This document shows positions 1 through 11,689 of a stretch of 64,000 nucleotides of DNA, one piece after another (the first letter of the stretch is position 1; every line of letters begins with the position of its first letter). The position numbers and the translations under genes were made by a program. This DNA comes from Sipunculus nudus. Taxonomy: Eukaryota > Annelida > Sipuncula > Golfingiida > Sipunculidae. The DNA lies in NCBI GenBank assembly GCA_026874595.1, contig CM049315.1, positions 37,710,164 to 37,774,163 on the forward strand. The letters run 5' to 3'. The notes under the pieces were generated by a model. The model did no database searches and was not told the DNA's origin. It saw only the letters and a program-made list of their open reading frames with translations.

Positions 1-542
1 TTCATTTCTTCAAGTAAGAAAATGGCTAACTCAAACTGATGTTTGGTTATGATTCAGGCCTGAGGGTGAAGGTCTGTGTTGGACCCATTTACCCGACTGG
101 GCAATTAGGAGTCGACATTTGGTTGCCAGTCTATCATTTTCTGGGACTTTTACTAACCTTGGGCAATTAGTTAACCATTAATGCTTGGCTCTTTCAAGTC
201 AGCCAGTTCTACTCATTTCTGACCAATGATGGGACACCTTACCAGCATTGATTTGCCCTTTGAGACTATTATTAAATGTTGTATGTTGCGGTCCATATGA
301 TGATCAAATGCCAGGGCACAAACTGAGAAACAGTTAATGATACTTAAACAGTATTTTTGCCGTGTATCGTGATGTATGGGTTCACTAGTGTAATATATAG
401 TTGCCATCACATTGATTTTTATCACTCAGGCTATCAAATGACATAAATAACAGACGTTTCTGCATGGAATCTCAGGTTATATCAAGCCTTTTTGGTGGAA
501 CAGATAAAATTATGATAACACACTTTGTTTTATTCATTATAG
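1..542 (+). other. ANKLE2: Intron of ANKLE2 upstream of the first exon in the window
   Basis: No coding exon was recognised here. The stretch ends in a pyrimidine-rich acceptor (ttattcattatag) directly before the exon at 543. The open frame that runs through the acceptor from 464 is intronic read-through, because the family match begins only after the AG. Confidence 0.6.
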
Positions 543-709
543 ATGAGCTGGTTTTCACTGATAAAACGCAAGCGTTGAAGATAGCCAAGAAGCTGCGAGG
601 TTCCCGCTTCAAGTCATTTCCGACTTACGAGGAGGCTTATGCTTTCTCAAAAACCATACCAGCTGCGCCAACATTAATGCTCTCTCCGGGGTCGAAACCG
701 TCTGAAAAG
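543..709 (+). CDS. ANKLE2: ANKLE2 exon: viroplasmin/RNase H1 N-terminal-like domain
   Basis: It begins in mid-codon (two bases carried over) after ttcattatag and ends at a gtaagg donor in phase 0. It encodes the motif GSRFKSFPTYEEAYAF, which matches GSRFKAFPT in vertebrate ANKLE2. This is the small alpha/beta domain preceding the ankyrin repeats. Confidence 0.92.
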
Positions 710-3700
710 GTAAGGTACATGGTCCACCAGTCTGGTTGTTGGCAGTTATCATACTGGTATCAAATGTGCAAAAATGTAAATTTGTCAATTCTGATTAGAA
801 TTAGATGTATGCAGTCGCCAAGCAATTACTGCAAGCCTCCCCCTGACATCCTCAATTGAATTATAATGGGGAATCTTCTGTGGAATGTATGGCCTTTGGA
901 ATAAGGTCAAGGTCAAAAATAAATATCAGGTGCACATCTGTGACCTAGGACTAATATTGTGCCTCTGTTTCAGCTATTGAAAATCAGGACAGCCATATTG
1001 GAGATCTAACACAAACAGAAAATGGCAGAAGAAAAAAAAAGATGGAAAACAAAAATTAAAGGAATTAAAAATGCTCAGTAGTTTTTGCACACATTTTTAC
1101 CCAAATATGGATATAGAAATTAACCCATTGACCTCTTTAAGGCTCCCATTCTTACAGGGGAGGCTTAATTATCTGTATAAAGAATATTTGTAAATGTGAA
1201 TTTTGGACAGTACTTAAATACTCCACCATGCGGATGGAGGGTTATGCTTTCACAAGTGTTTCCTTGTTACCAGAATTTTTGTCAGATGGTTTCGATCAAA
1301 ATTAGGTGATAGCAGTAGGCTTAAGGGTCTCTTGCATTGCAAAATAACCTTTTAATTTTCAGGTTAATCTAAACTTGGATGTAGAATTTACCATCAACTG
1401 TTTTTATATGTATGATATCACACCACATAACAGTTAAATTGAAATCAAGAATTTTGAAAATGCATATTTGAGGCAGGAAATATGGTGCATAACTTTCTTG
1501 TATGTATTCATACATATGTATCTGTTAGAGACATATGATAATTTTTCTTGCTATTTATTCTTGACAGAACAAATCAGTTCTTGTGGACACTATGGGCATG
1601 GCTGTGGAGTCCAGTAACTTTAAAGGCCCTCGCATACAGGAGCTTGTTAAACTCAGGAAGGCTATAGAGAGAGGGGACATTGATGCAGTGCACAAACTGT
1701 CCTGGTCCAACCCCAGATACCTCATCAGTAGCGGTGACACACCTACTATACTACAGGTAAAACAAAAGATAACAGAACATTATATAAGTATGGGAGATGT
1801 GGTTGTTTCCTTATTACCTGTAGTAACAAGCTGAGTGAGAGAAAGGGCATACCAACAGTTTTGCCCCTTTTGGAGACTTGGGGGGGGGGGGGGAGGACTT
1901 CTGTGCAAATGAAATATATTTCAGCAGCAAGGGTTACATGTATACCGCATTGTCTGACTGATTTTAAGGATTTTAAGGATTACCTACTTAATTATGGGGT
2001 TTTAATACTAAACAATTGATATGTTTCATGTGATATATTTTATTATACACAGTAGAACATCTACCATACAGCTATTACTTTCAGTATAATGTTCCAACTT
2101 AGTGCAACACATTTCATGAAACTCATGTTTGAATCCAGATACCTTGGCCAAGGTCACTGTTAAGTATGATTGAATATCACATTTTCTTTCAAAAGTGCCT
2201 TACCAGCTAACATAAATCATCATAAATACTGTAAATACTGATGTATATTTTACAAAAATCTGACAGGTTCTGACAGTTCAATGAATTATTTTGTAGGAAG
2301 GGTTCCGATACAACTCATTACATGTTGGTGCTACAAAGGACCAGGCAGAGATAGTGGGGATGATCATTGACACGCTGGAGGACCAGCGTTTCATGGAGCT
2401 TCTGTACCCTCAGGACACACCTGAATCTCGACTCAACAGAATAGACTTCATCGTAGACCTGTACCTCAACACCCCAGACAAAGGGGTATTTACTTTAACA
2501 TTGTCTTTTAATGACAAAACAAAATGGTACTGTCTAATCAACTAATTTGCTAATAAATAGTGTCTATTTAAACATTTAATTTCTATACCCTATGCTGGAG
2601 TGAAAAGACAATATGGTTACTGAAGATTTGATGCATTTTATGATTCTGACGCATGTTCAGCTGTTAGTCACATATAAATTATTATAATGTCACTTTGCTT
2701 AAGCAGTCCCCTTCCTTTTAAGCCTGTTTTGAACTTTTGAATATTTACAAGAAACTTTTTATAATAAAGAAATGTGAATGTTTTATTATCTTTAACAAAC
2801 ATACTTGTAGTCTAAATGAACATAAACTTGTATCAGCACATTATCATTTCATTTTGTTTTGTTTTAGAATTGTGAGACACCACTGCATTTTGCCTGTAAA
2901 TTTGGGAACATAGAGGTGGTTTCAATTCTTGCTGCACATCCAAAAACAGACAAAACAAGAAAGAACAAATACGGAGAGCTCGCATCTGATGTAGGTATAT
3001 TATGTATCAAATCACATTATGAAAAAAGAAAAGACTCTGACTGAAGCTTATAAATTCTGTGTATATTTCTTATCTAGACTTCTAGAAATCCAAGGAAGAT
3101 GAGCCACTTAATAGACCAGGTCTGTGATAAATTAGTAAAACTTAATGTTTCAGCTTCAGCAGGGTTTATTTTGTTCTGTTCTGCAACTCCTCTGTGGTAG
3201 ACCTTGGAAATCATGATTCACCTGATGATACAGTGCACTGTTTAGTGGAAGTGTAATATTGGTTGGTAATTCTCTTCAACCAGGCACCATCATTCAATAG
3301 TACATGTTTAACACAGATAATTTTCTACCCCCAGTCTCATGTTGGCATGATATCCCAGTCATTTTAACTTAGTAGATTTGACAAATACAACATACATACA
3401 AAAGTTGTCATTGTGCAAAAGCCAAATTATTCTGTCCTTATCATATCCTCCCCCCCCCACCCACCAAATTTTGCTGCCTTGTCTGGAACAAAAAGCTAAC
3501 TGTTATGGACCATGAAAATTCATGAGAAAATAATGGTACAGATTGCTATACTTGTCAGTTGCACTTTGAGTAAGCAGTGCACAATTGTCATAATCAGTTA
3601 TTAATGTTTGTTATTTTTACCTTTTGATCACAGGTTGTATGTAGCAGGGCGAGAACGCAAAGTCGTGACATAGAGCGACAAATCCTGGATCTTCTTGATG

Positions 3701-6700
3701 GTTAGTATATATGTATATACACACACACAAACATTAAGGGTAATCATCTCCTATGCTAAAAGTCCTTGGGATTTTTGTTCTTAGGGACAAGTCCTTGTCT
3801 GTATTACATGAAATAGCACACATTATAACATTTTGTGTACCATAGATCTGCGTTTTGCTGCCGCACGTTGTCTAATGGCCACACCCCATGTTCGTAAAAT
3901 ATCTGGAAGGCTCCTTCACTAGAGTAAAATATTCCCAAAACCTTACTTAATGGCCGCACCACATTCTCATCCATTCCTTTGCAGGGTGTTGTATGGGAAC
4001 ACAACGAAAAAAGGTTGTTTCCTCAAACGCTATAGGCTGGTGGTAGGAACGCTGCGGTATGCTGCTGTATGCTGATATGTGGTCAGGCATAACAATTTTG
4101 GAAAACAGTTGCAACTGTGAATGTTGCTTGGCTTTGCTAACTAATTAATTTAATTAATTAGCTAAACAGCCTGATCTACCCAATTAGAATAGATGACAAT
4201 TTGTTAAGTTTATGACAACTCATCCATGAAGAATCCTAGTAGGGCCACGAAATTAATTTGACTCATCACTGAAAGCCGGAGAATCTTGCACCTTTAACTA
4301 GGCTAATTAAACTTCAGTGGGGCATCAAAGCGTGGTATTGGACAACGGTACTTTTATTTAGACTTTATATGTCGTCGGTCATTAAACAACAAAACAATTA
4401 AATAATTGACAACCGCGTCCGTGATCATATTACCAGAACACCCCTTGTGGTGCTGATCATAATATATGCAAAATCATGTCCGATCAATCAACCAGCAAAA
4501 CATGCTACATAAAATGATTACGGAACTAGTGGGCCTTGGAGCACCTTGCGCCTTTACTCTGGCTTATTAAACTTCAATGTGACATCAAAGCCAACGGCAC
4601 TCTTTGTGATGACTTTTATTTACACTCTATACAACGTCCGTCAATTAACATCCTTGACAAAAACTTTGAATAAAAAGAATCCCGCGTTGATGTTCACACT
4701 GCCTGTACGCGTACTCCCAGGGTCCTGCAGATCATAATATATGCACACTGGTGCCCGAACCGTCTGCTAGCAAAACGTGCCATATTAAAAGATTACGGAA
4801 CAAGCTGGTGTGGTTATGACCTTTAAGCGCCATCTATTGACAATGTGATGAACAAACATCTGAATGTGAACGCTGGTTTAACTGCCTAAGAACGTATGGT
4901 CTTTGGTTATCTTTTGCTTTACAGTTTACTTTAAAAGTAATTATGTGTTCCAATATATATTAAAATAATGTTTTACCAGTAGTGCAGCCATACTCAAATA
5001 TAGGTACAACTGTTAGTCTGGTTAGAGTGCATAATTTGGCGAGTGAATATCGATCTTTTAATCAATCATTGTATAAAAATGCCGTTGTTTATAACTGACT
5101 CTGAAAAGTTTGTTAATACATATAAGCCTTTTAAAATATTAATTTTACATTTTATAAAATTAACAATGAATAAAATTAATATACAAATATGTGGTTTCAT
5201 TGAATATACATTCTCAGTATTCACTTCCTCCTTCCTCCGCCTATTATCGCCCCTTGCGCCTCAGCGGGCCATGGAGTCTCTTGTATATGTTTGAATTTAG
5301 CCATACCTGCGTTTTATAGCCGCATCCCTTGTTGAGAAATATTAGTCAGGATTTTCAGCTGAAAGTCTTATTTTAAGGCCGCGGCAGCAAAACGTGAATC
5401 TACAGTAGTTCTGTTTTATTCAGTCTGGTCTTATAATTGACTCATAGCATGGACCCATATGGATGATATCTTCAAAATTAAATATATAACTGGAAATTTT
5501 TCCAGTAAGCTACTCATATGGAGAATACATAGTGGTTAATATTGACAATAACACTGCCACACAATGTAGAACAGTCAATAATTAACTAGGTATGAGCTAC
5601 CTGTAGGTGCTTCATGGAGAGATGTAAAATGTAGTCAAAATAATAATTGACATTTTTACAACATTTTCTTTGGGTCCTTAGAGTCTTCATGTAAACAGGT
5701 AATCTTCATTTTTTAATTAATTTAATAATACTCTTGAACAATTATATTAATGAGCCAGTAAAATTCTATTATGATTTGCAAATCCTCATTGCTTACAGAT
5801 CAGTGTTATGTACCCCTGTTGAGACCACCAGACAACAGTATGCAGCCTGTGGTTGGGGAGCCTTGGTCACCTGATGTAATGAACAGCCAATCACAAATTG
5901 TTCCTGGATCACCTGTCCCTAATAGCCCCAAGGATCCAACGTATGAGGTCAAAGCTTATGCAGGACCTATGTCACCAAGTCAGGTATAACACCTATATAT
6001 CATGTTATGTAAATGGATTAAGAGTTGTCTGTGGGCTTAGATCATTAGTTAATATTTAGTATTTATGCTAGTATATGGCAAACAGTGAGTTAAGTATTTT
6101 AAATCAGATACAAAAGAGGCATAGTTTTAGACAAGCTTCGGGGTCTGTAATTTATTTATGAATATTACTGAATAAATGGTAATATTTGCAAGCACCCCTG
6201 TAATGTTAACAAGGAATATTTTAACATAAAATAATTTCAAGAATACACAGTAGATGGAGCTGATGGGCTGATACAGTGCCATCTACCATAAATACATGGA
6301 GAACTTGCAATGCCCCACAAAAACAACTAAAAAAACCCAGTGATTTACCATGAAACAAGATCTTCAGAAATTTGAGATTTTGACTACAGCAGATACGATT
6401 CTCACATTTAAGCAGCAGCAGATTATACAACAGTCATGCATCTTTGAGCTTTAGTGTAATACACATATTGCATGTATGTCACAGGCTGCAGTGTTCCGCA
6501 GTAAATGGTCCACACCGCCCCGAGGCAAGCTGGAGGACAAACAGCGGTATCATCAGCTACGTCGTGGTGATAACGATAAAGGCATGGAGCAAATAGGAAG
6601 GTAGTGTAAACAGTTCATTCTCATTGATGACTTCTTTTTTCAGATCTGCCTTGCAGTGCTCAGACCTGTACACACTCTCATAGTTAGGTGGTGAGACAGT

Positions 6701-9700
6701 CTGAACTGTTTGTGTTTTAACACAAGTTAACCATTTCTTGAATTTAGTGGAGTGATGTCTTGCTATGCTCTAAAAAAAGCAGTGTCCATTGATTGAAAAT
6801 TGAAAAGGTTAGCTTCATGAGCCAAAGCTTGTCATGGCACTACCATGATATAATTCCTGGAGCTTGTTAATAAATATCTGTTACATAAGATTTATTTTTA
6901 AATTGCACATTTACCATTTATTTATACATTTTGTACTTGTACATTTAATTGATTGTGATATTTGTGTGGCCATATTTCATTATATTTTGATTAAATCCAG
7001 ATTATCAGTGTTGTTAATTAGATATTGGAATTATATTATGTCTGAATTTATTAATAAAGTTTAAAATCCAATAATATACAAGTGCAAGTATTTGCATATC
7101 AAGGTTGTTAGAAATCAGGCCAAAAGTGAAAACTTGTTTAAGCAAAACTAGAGAACAGTCTCATTTCTATTTTATTAGATGAAGTGAACAGTCGTTTCAG
7201 GTAGAAATAACCTTTGGCACAAGGTTACTATCTTTAATTATTAATCAGTTGGGTTGTTAGAGGTTTTGGTGATCTGTATGTAATAATCTCAATTAGACTT
7301 ATCTGTTTTGCTGTTTTCCTAGTAAACTGCATCACATGTTTGTATAATTTTGTGTTTTGCAGGACATTAGCAAAAGAAATGAACATTAAATGGTGTGAAC
7401 ATTGGTCCTTTTTGGATGCATTTGCAGACTTGTCATCAGATAAGGGTCTGCAACGGCTAGAAAACTTTCTCAAAAAGAGATCTCAGTCTAAAGCAGATGA
7501 GAGTATACTTGAAGCAAGCAGTTGTGGCTCAGACAGTGTGCTGCTTCCAGAGACCTCTAGTGAGCAGGACCTGAACGAAAGTGCTGATGGCATTGATCTG
7601 ATTGCAGACAAATTTGGGTCACTGACCATACACTCTCCGGGCAGTCCAGCTCCGCGCACAAAGTCAGAGTTTGGTGTATTATCAACTGAAGGGGGAGAGA
7701 ATAATATTAAAAAGGAAACATCTGGTGGTGCGTTGATGGGTGGTACCCCCTGTACTATAGATAATGTAAATCCCAGCAATAGTAAAAGCAATGTTGATTC
7801 TGCCTCAGTCTGTGATAACACAAACGCAGGGAATGTACTAAGTGACACTAAATGCAATACTGAAGGTGCAAATGTAGAGACAAGGGTTTCTGATACTAGC
7901 AATAATGATGCCAGCAAAGGTATTGAAGCAATAGCACAGAAAGAGGAGGGCGAGAATAACATTAACAACAGAGAAATTAAAACATCTGCCACAGAGGAGG
8001 CAAGATTGTGTGATACAGGGCATGATGATACAAAGGAAGAAGGAGGCAAACAGACTTTAATAAGCAATAAGGATAGTGATATTAGTCAAGATGTCAAAGG
8101 TGAAGAAGCAATAGTTAAGATACCACATAAGAAAAGTGATAATACAGTTAGAAAAAGTGACAGTCCATCCAGTGAGGTGTTAGATAGTCACAGTAAGGGA
8201 CAGGGTGAATCGCTGCTGGACTTGTCAGTGTCCGCCACAGATACCAGTCAGGCCAGCTGTATCGGCACCCCGGGAAGAGCAGCCCCCTCTGTCAGGTTTG
8301 ACCTTCAGACCCCAAAATTACCAGGACGAGGGGTTACGTTCATCACAGGGTGAGTGAAAATCCATGGTAAATCCATCCAAATCAGGCTCCACCTCAAGTC
8401 AGTTCTCAACTCAATTTATGCTGAAATTAATATGAAATAAAATTTAGTTGATATTTCCATTTTGTGTCACTGTTTGGCTTTTAAAACAAGCATTGACCCA
8501 CTGGGAGCTGAAAAACAAAACAATCACAGGAATTTGATTTTTTTTATACTCTACAACAGTTTGGAATCTTCTGGTCTTAGGCATATGACAGATTGAATTA
8601 TATATTTTGCCAATATTACTTTTAAATATAAGAAAGCTGTATCCAAGTATCCTTTATAATTCAGCTATAATCCTGAATGTGGTCATTGACTGCTAGTCAG
8701 GACCAACATACTAAGAAATAGGCTATGCCATGGATAAATTATTTAGCATCTGGCTATGAGTTTTGTTGAAATTCAAGGAGCTTGCCCCAAAAAAATGTGA
8801 ATAAAAATGCTATGGTGCAAAAGCTTTATTTCACCGCTGTTTCAAGCTAAGAATATAAATTTAATAATATATGTGGTCTGATGTGATTGGAATGATTTTC
8901 TGATTTTTAGACTCCATCCTACTAAGGTGGACATGGATGTCCTCCTTGCTATCCATGATGTGATGGTGTCTCCAGACCAGTTCCCTCACGTGGCTAGATG
9001 GCAGGAACTGGTGCTGTCCTACCCCAAAACTGCCAGAGACAGGTATGTTTACTATACATGGTGTCAGTCACCTGTCGGTGACCGGTATGTTCACTGTACA
9101 AGGTGTCAATCAGATGTCAGTGACTGGGATGTTCACTGTACAAGGTGTCTATCAGATGTCAGTGACTGGGATGTTCACTGTAGTGACTGTTCACAGAGTT
9201 CACTGTACAGTTTGTAAGCCAGACGTCACTGATAAGTATGGACAGTCAAGTGGTAACAAACCTCTGTCTGCCTGCAACTTCAATTCCCAGTGTGACTTAG
9301 GGTTGGTTGTAGTGGATCTTCCAAGGCTGGTGGTGCTCTCTGGGTGATCAAGTATCCTCCATTGCCACACACTAATAAAGAATGCCACCATCTGAGCCAT
9401 GGAGAGTGCCTTGCATTAGATATAATGGCTATTTGTACAGTCCATTTAAAATAGATACAGTTCGAAGAATTTTATATTCTCTGTACCTCTGTAACTTGAT
9501 GACTAAAACTGTTTCTTAAATTGTATTCAGGTGTCTTCTTTAAGTTTTCTGAAAGGGTGAGAAAAAAATAATTAAATTTTAAAAATATATATATTGAGTA
9601 CATAATTGGATGAGTTCACTTTTAAAATCCCATGATGGTTTATTCTTGCCTTTGTGGTGATGATTTTGTACCACAGTGTTAATGGTACATATCAGCTTAC

Positions 9701-9934
9701 ATTAATATGTAACAACTTTGTGGTTTTAGCTGGCCCAGTCCTGCAGTGCTTCAGAGAAGGATGGGCAGAGTACCAAGAAGAACTGGTCAGCTGCAGCCTA
9801 ACATCAGGCCGTCTCCTCTAGCAGGAATCAGTCTGCAGGATAATGTTAATGTACAGACCAGCTCCAGCAAAACTAACAAGATAGGGGATGTACAGGCTAA
9901 CCTGCTGGACAGGTTCCTAGGCACAGATCATTAG
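543..9934 (+). CDS. ANKLE2: ANKLE2, ankyrin repeat and LEM domain-containing protein 2 (3' part, ten exons)
   Basis: Exons: 543-709, 1568-1756, 2297-2485, 2868-2990, 3634-3700, 5799-5983, 6485-6600, 7363-8349, 8911-9042, 9730-9934. All introns are GT-AG, the phases agree at every junction, and the sum is 785 codons plus stop. In order the protein shows the small viroplasmin-like fold (GSRFKSFPTYEEAYAFSK), the ankyrin region (WSNPRYLISSGDTPTI, VDLYLNTPDK, ETPLHFACKFGNIEVV), the ANKLE2-specific core (YVPLLRPPDNS, WSTPPRG, WCEHWSFLDAFADLSS), a long acidic Ser/Asn-rich tail, and the conserved C-terminal block (FPHVARWQELVLSYP, SWPSPAV). In animals ANKLE2 sits in the nuclear envelope/ER and promotes BAF dephosphorylation through PP2A and VRK1 at mitotic exit. 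The LEM domain and N-terminal membrane segment must lie upstream. No RING, kinase or other alternative fits these motifs. Confidence 0.95.
1568..1756 (+). CDS. ANKLE2: ANKLE2 exon: start of ankyrin region
   Basis: 63 codons, phase 0 to phase 0, bounded by ttcttgacag and gtaaaa. It encodes LVKLRKAIERGDID and WSNPRYLISSGDTPTI, which align with the KLRKAVEKGE and WSNPRYLIGSGDNPTI blocks of the vertebrate protein. Confidence 0.95.
2297..2485 (+). CDS. ANKLE2: ANKLE2 exon: ankyrin repeats, first part
   Basis: 63 codons in phase 0. It encodes EGFRYNSLHVGATKDQAEIV, then IDFIVDLYLNTPDKG. Vertebrate ANKLE2 has a VMHVAAKENQA-type helix pair and VVDLYLNTPDK here. The donor choice (after ggg) keeps the next exon in register. 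Confidence 0.95.
2868..2990 (+). CDS. ANKLE2: ANKLE2 exon: core ankyrin repeat
   Basis: 41 codons in phase 0, between gttttgttttag and gtaggt. It encodes NCETPLHFACKFGNIEVVSI, a textbook ankyrin repeat (TPLHxAxxxGxxEVV). Confidence 0.96.
3634..3700 (+). CDS. ANKLE2: ANKLE2 exon: end of ankyrin region
   Basis: 67 nt ending in phase 1 at a gttagt donor. It encodes VVCSRARTQSRDIERQILDL, corresponding to the VICERSKNKSVELKERI segment of the family. It is too short to show as a stand-alone ORF. Confidence 0.9.
3840..5405. mobile_element. TA-flanked terminal-inverted-repeat element in an ANKLE2 intron
   Basis: The left end (CCATAGATCTGCGTTTTGC) and the reverse complement of the right end (CTGTAGATTCACGTTTTGC) form an imperfect inverted repeat that continues as TGCCGC. 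Each end abuts a TA dinucleotide (3838-3839 and 5406-5407), as expected for a TA target duplication. It has no credible transposase ORF and so is non-autonomous. The outer CTGTAGATTCA motif is shared with the element at 37696-39937. A degenerate copy of the end motif also lies internally near 5305. Confidence 0.6.
4281..4800. repeat. Diverged tandem duplication of about 260-275 bp
   Basis: The segment starting gaatcttgcacctttaacta at 4281 recurs as gcaccttgcgcctttactct at 4541, followed in both cases by ttaaacttcarkgkgrcatc. Both copies end near a gattacggaac motif (4515 and 4791). It lies inside the 3840-5405 element. Confidence 0.65.
5799..5983 (+). CDS. ANKLE2: ANKLE2 exon: family-specific core
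   Basis: It starts after cattgcttacag and completes an Asp codon with the previous exon. It encodes CYVPLLRPPDNS, VVGEPWSPD and VKAYAGPMSPSQ, matching YYVPLLRAEE, VIGELWSPD and RAFAGPLSP in vertebrate ANKLE2. Confidence 0.95.
6485..6600 (+). CDS. ANKLE2: ANKLE2 exon: family-specific core
   Basis: 116 nt, phase 0 in and phase 2 out. It encodes AAVFRSKWSTPPRGKLED and GDNDKGMEQIGR, which fit the FRKLWKTPPRE and DPERGFERVGR blocks. No long ORF marks it; it is supported by splice sites, phase and homology. Confidence 0.94.
7363..8349 (+). CDS. ANKLE2: ANKLE2 large exon: core end plus disordered region
   Basis: 987 nt. The first ~40 codons are conserved (LAKEMNIKWCEHWSFLDAFA, DLSSDKGLQRLENFL). 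The remainder is low-complexity, acidic and rich in Ser, Asn, Thr and Glu, with many Ser-Pro/Thr-Pro and Lys-Glu stretches, as expected of a disordered, phosphorylation-prone linker. It ends TPGRAAPSVRFDLQTPKLPG and RGVTFITG before a strong gtgagt donor. This linker shows little recognisable similarity to vertebrates. Confidence 0.93.
8911..9042 (+). CDS. ANKLE2: ANKLE2 penultimate exon, conserved C-terminal block
   Basis: It encodes HPTKVDMDVLLAIHDV, then DQFPHVARWQELVLSYPKTA; vertebrate ANKLE2 has LDQDVLAALE and HQFPAVHRWKSAVLCY here. The donor gtatgt at 9043 coincides with the start of a 42-bp minisatellite that copies the donor motif. Confidence 0.95.
9043..9190 (+). repeat. 42-bp minisatellite starting at the splice donor
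   Basis: About 3.5 copies with offsets of exactly 42 bp (anchors 9042, 9084, 9126, 9168). The first unit begins at the donor of the penultimate ANKLE2 exon, and the second repeats the gtatgt donor hexamer at 9085. Because 42 is a multiple of three, the exon frame stays open through the repeats to a stop at 9215-9217. That would add 14-residue units with a CxxC pair (VHCTRCQSDVSDWD). Confidence 0.85.
9730..9934 (+). CDS. ANKLE2: ANKLE2 last exon and stop codon
   Basis: The acceptor tgtggttttag restores a Ser codon and reads SWPSPAVLQRRMGRVPRR, which aligns with SWPSPAVKGRF in the vertebrate C-terminus. The tail ends LLDRFLGTDH with TAG at 9932-9934. Confidence 0.94.
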
Positions 9935-10546
9935 TAAATTACTGCTGATTGCTAAGTAATCTGTATTACATTAAAATTAGTGTATATTAGGCAGAAAATG
10001 AGTCAATTAGATACTTGACACCAGTATACACCTTGTTCAGAGACCATATCAGTAGATGCAGGATATATTTTTGCACACATTCTATCTATTGGCAAGTATA
10101 ACACTCAGGGTGGTAAATGTATCACATTCAGTGTCCTTAATGATCAGAAATAAACTATAGGTTACTTGATATTCAGGACTTTTTTCAAAGGAATGTAATG
10201 GATCAGATATCTGTGTAATACAGTAAATGTGAAATGCAAATATTCTTTGGAAATGTAATATAATAAATAAATATATTTAATTGAAAGAGAGGTGTAGATA
10301 TATAAATTTTGCGTTTATGAAATTGTGTTCTTTAAGAGTACCACTACCAGAGATAAAGCAGAATCAAGAATTTATATATTCAGTAACTGTATAGTAATTG
10401 ACAAAATATTTGAAATTGTAACCACTAAAAGTGATCAGCATTGAAAATTATCGGCTAACTGACTTAATTCTAAATGTTCAGATTTGGTAAAATGGTTTTT
10501 TAATCTTTGTGAATGAAAAATAAAATTATTGTTTAAAAAAAAAAAA
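9935..10546 (+). other. ANKLE2: ANKLE2 3' UTR with candidate poly(A) signals
   Basis: AATAAA hexamers occur at 10149-10154, 10262-10267, 10266-10271 and 10519-10524. The last is followed 10 bases later by a genomic A-run (10535-10546). Which one is used cannot be decided from sequence. The region is AT-rich and non-coding. Confidence 0.6.
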
Positions 10547-11689
10547 GAAACAAAAAATATAAATGTTCACTTTTTTATTATAAACACAGAAAATTGTGCA
10601 AGCTTTGGTGAATGAATTTTGGTGCAGACGTTATCTGTGTAAGTGAAAGTATTTGACAAAGTTAATTTAATCACTGCCTTATCATAGTATAAATGTGTAT
10701 TGTTTTGATATTTGAACCAGTGATATTTCAATTTTATTGAAATAAGAGTAGCTACAAAAACGTGGTTACTTTGCATGGGAACAGCTTCTGAGTTTCATGC
10801 ACATATTCCCTGGTGCTGGCAAACAATGCTGGCATTCTCAGTGGCTAAATTCACATAGAATAAGCTAGTTTTAAATCACTGTATCTGCTGTGTTATTTTA
10901 ATTGAGGAGGAATCTTTTATGCAGGGATTCACAATCATCAGTTGATGCAGGTTCACACTGCTGTATTCTTATGAACACTCTATGTGCCAAATACACAAAG
11001 TAGTGTAGTGTCTGTAATATAAAGGGCATTGGAGCCAGCGGAGTGTGAGGTCTTTTCATGCCATCTTAAATAGTTTGGCTGTTGTTACATCATCACAGCT
11101 TGAGCGTTAGTTATAGTACTTTGTTATGGTGGTGAGATAGGTGATTTCCATGCATTATAGCTATGATATATATATTACAGGATACAAATGTTTGTACTGT
11201 AGTAACATCATAGTTCATCAGATTATGAGAAACATACAAAAAATAACAAGAAAACTTTTGCAGAAATAAAAATAAAAAAAATACCATGAAATTAAACTAA
11301 TACTGCAAAAACCCATTTTTTTATTACATATGATATCTTAATATATCTATAAGTTTGTAATCACTTGTGATGTATATTTTCAATATAACTGACAGGTCCA
11401 AGCTTTGTTAAAACACCAGGGTTTGGTACCAGTGCTTGTTTCTAGTCTTACCATCCAGTGTTTACAAAAGCAACTTTTGTCAGATAAGATGCACAGTTAA
11501 TCACGGAGTCAGTAATTAGTCTCATTACTCAACTGCCAATTTTTTAGGTGGAGGTAACCACCCACTTTTTATGCTCTCCTATCTACTTACTCCGGGTATG
11601 TACATGTGCAGAGTTTCATTTTGGTTTGGGACTACATGACAGGGCAGTAGCACTGGCTTCCTAACATATTATTTTTGTATTCTGGTGTC
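10547..11689. other. Intergenic, nothing recognised
   Basis: AT-rich sequence with short poly-A and poly-T runs. No gene, tRNA or clear repeat boundary was seen on either strand. Confidence 0.5.

Larger units (their letters stand above)
710..9729 (+). other. ANKLE2: ANKLE2 introns (nine within the window)
   Basis: Introns: 710-1567, 1757-2296, 2486-2867, 2991-3633, 3701-5798, 5984-6484, 6601-7362, 8350-8910 and 9043-9729. They are AT-rich with poly-T stretches. A 15-bp AGGTCA-type motif (aaggtcaaggtcaaa) near 904 resembles the repeats at 13.8-15.3 kb and may be a remnant of that family. A G-run occurs at about 1879-1893 and a C-run near 3449. Apart from the element at 3840-5405 and the minisatellite at 9043, nothing distinctive was seen. 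Confidence 0.8.

Noticed and set aside
464-542. Upstream extension of the first ANKLE2 exon to the ATG at 464
   Set aside because: A good splice acceptor sits at 541-542 and family similarity starts only after it; ANKLE2 needs its N-terminal LEM part from further upstream.
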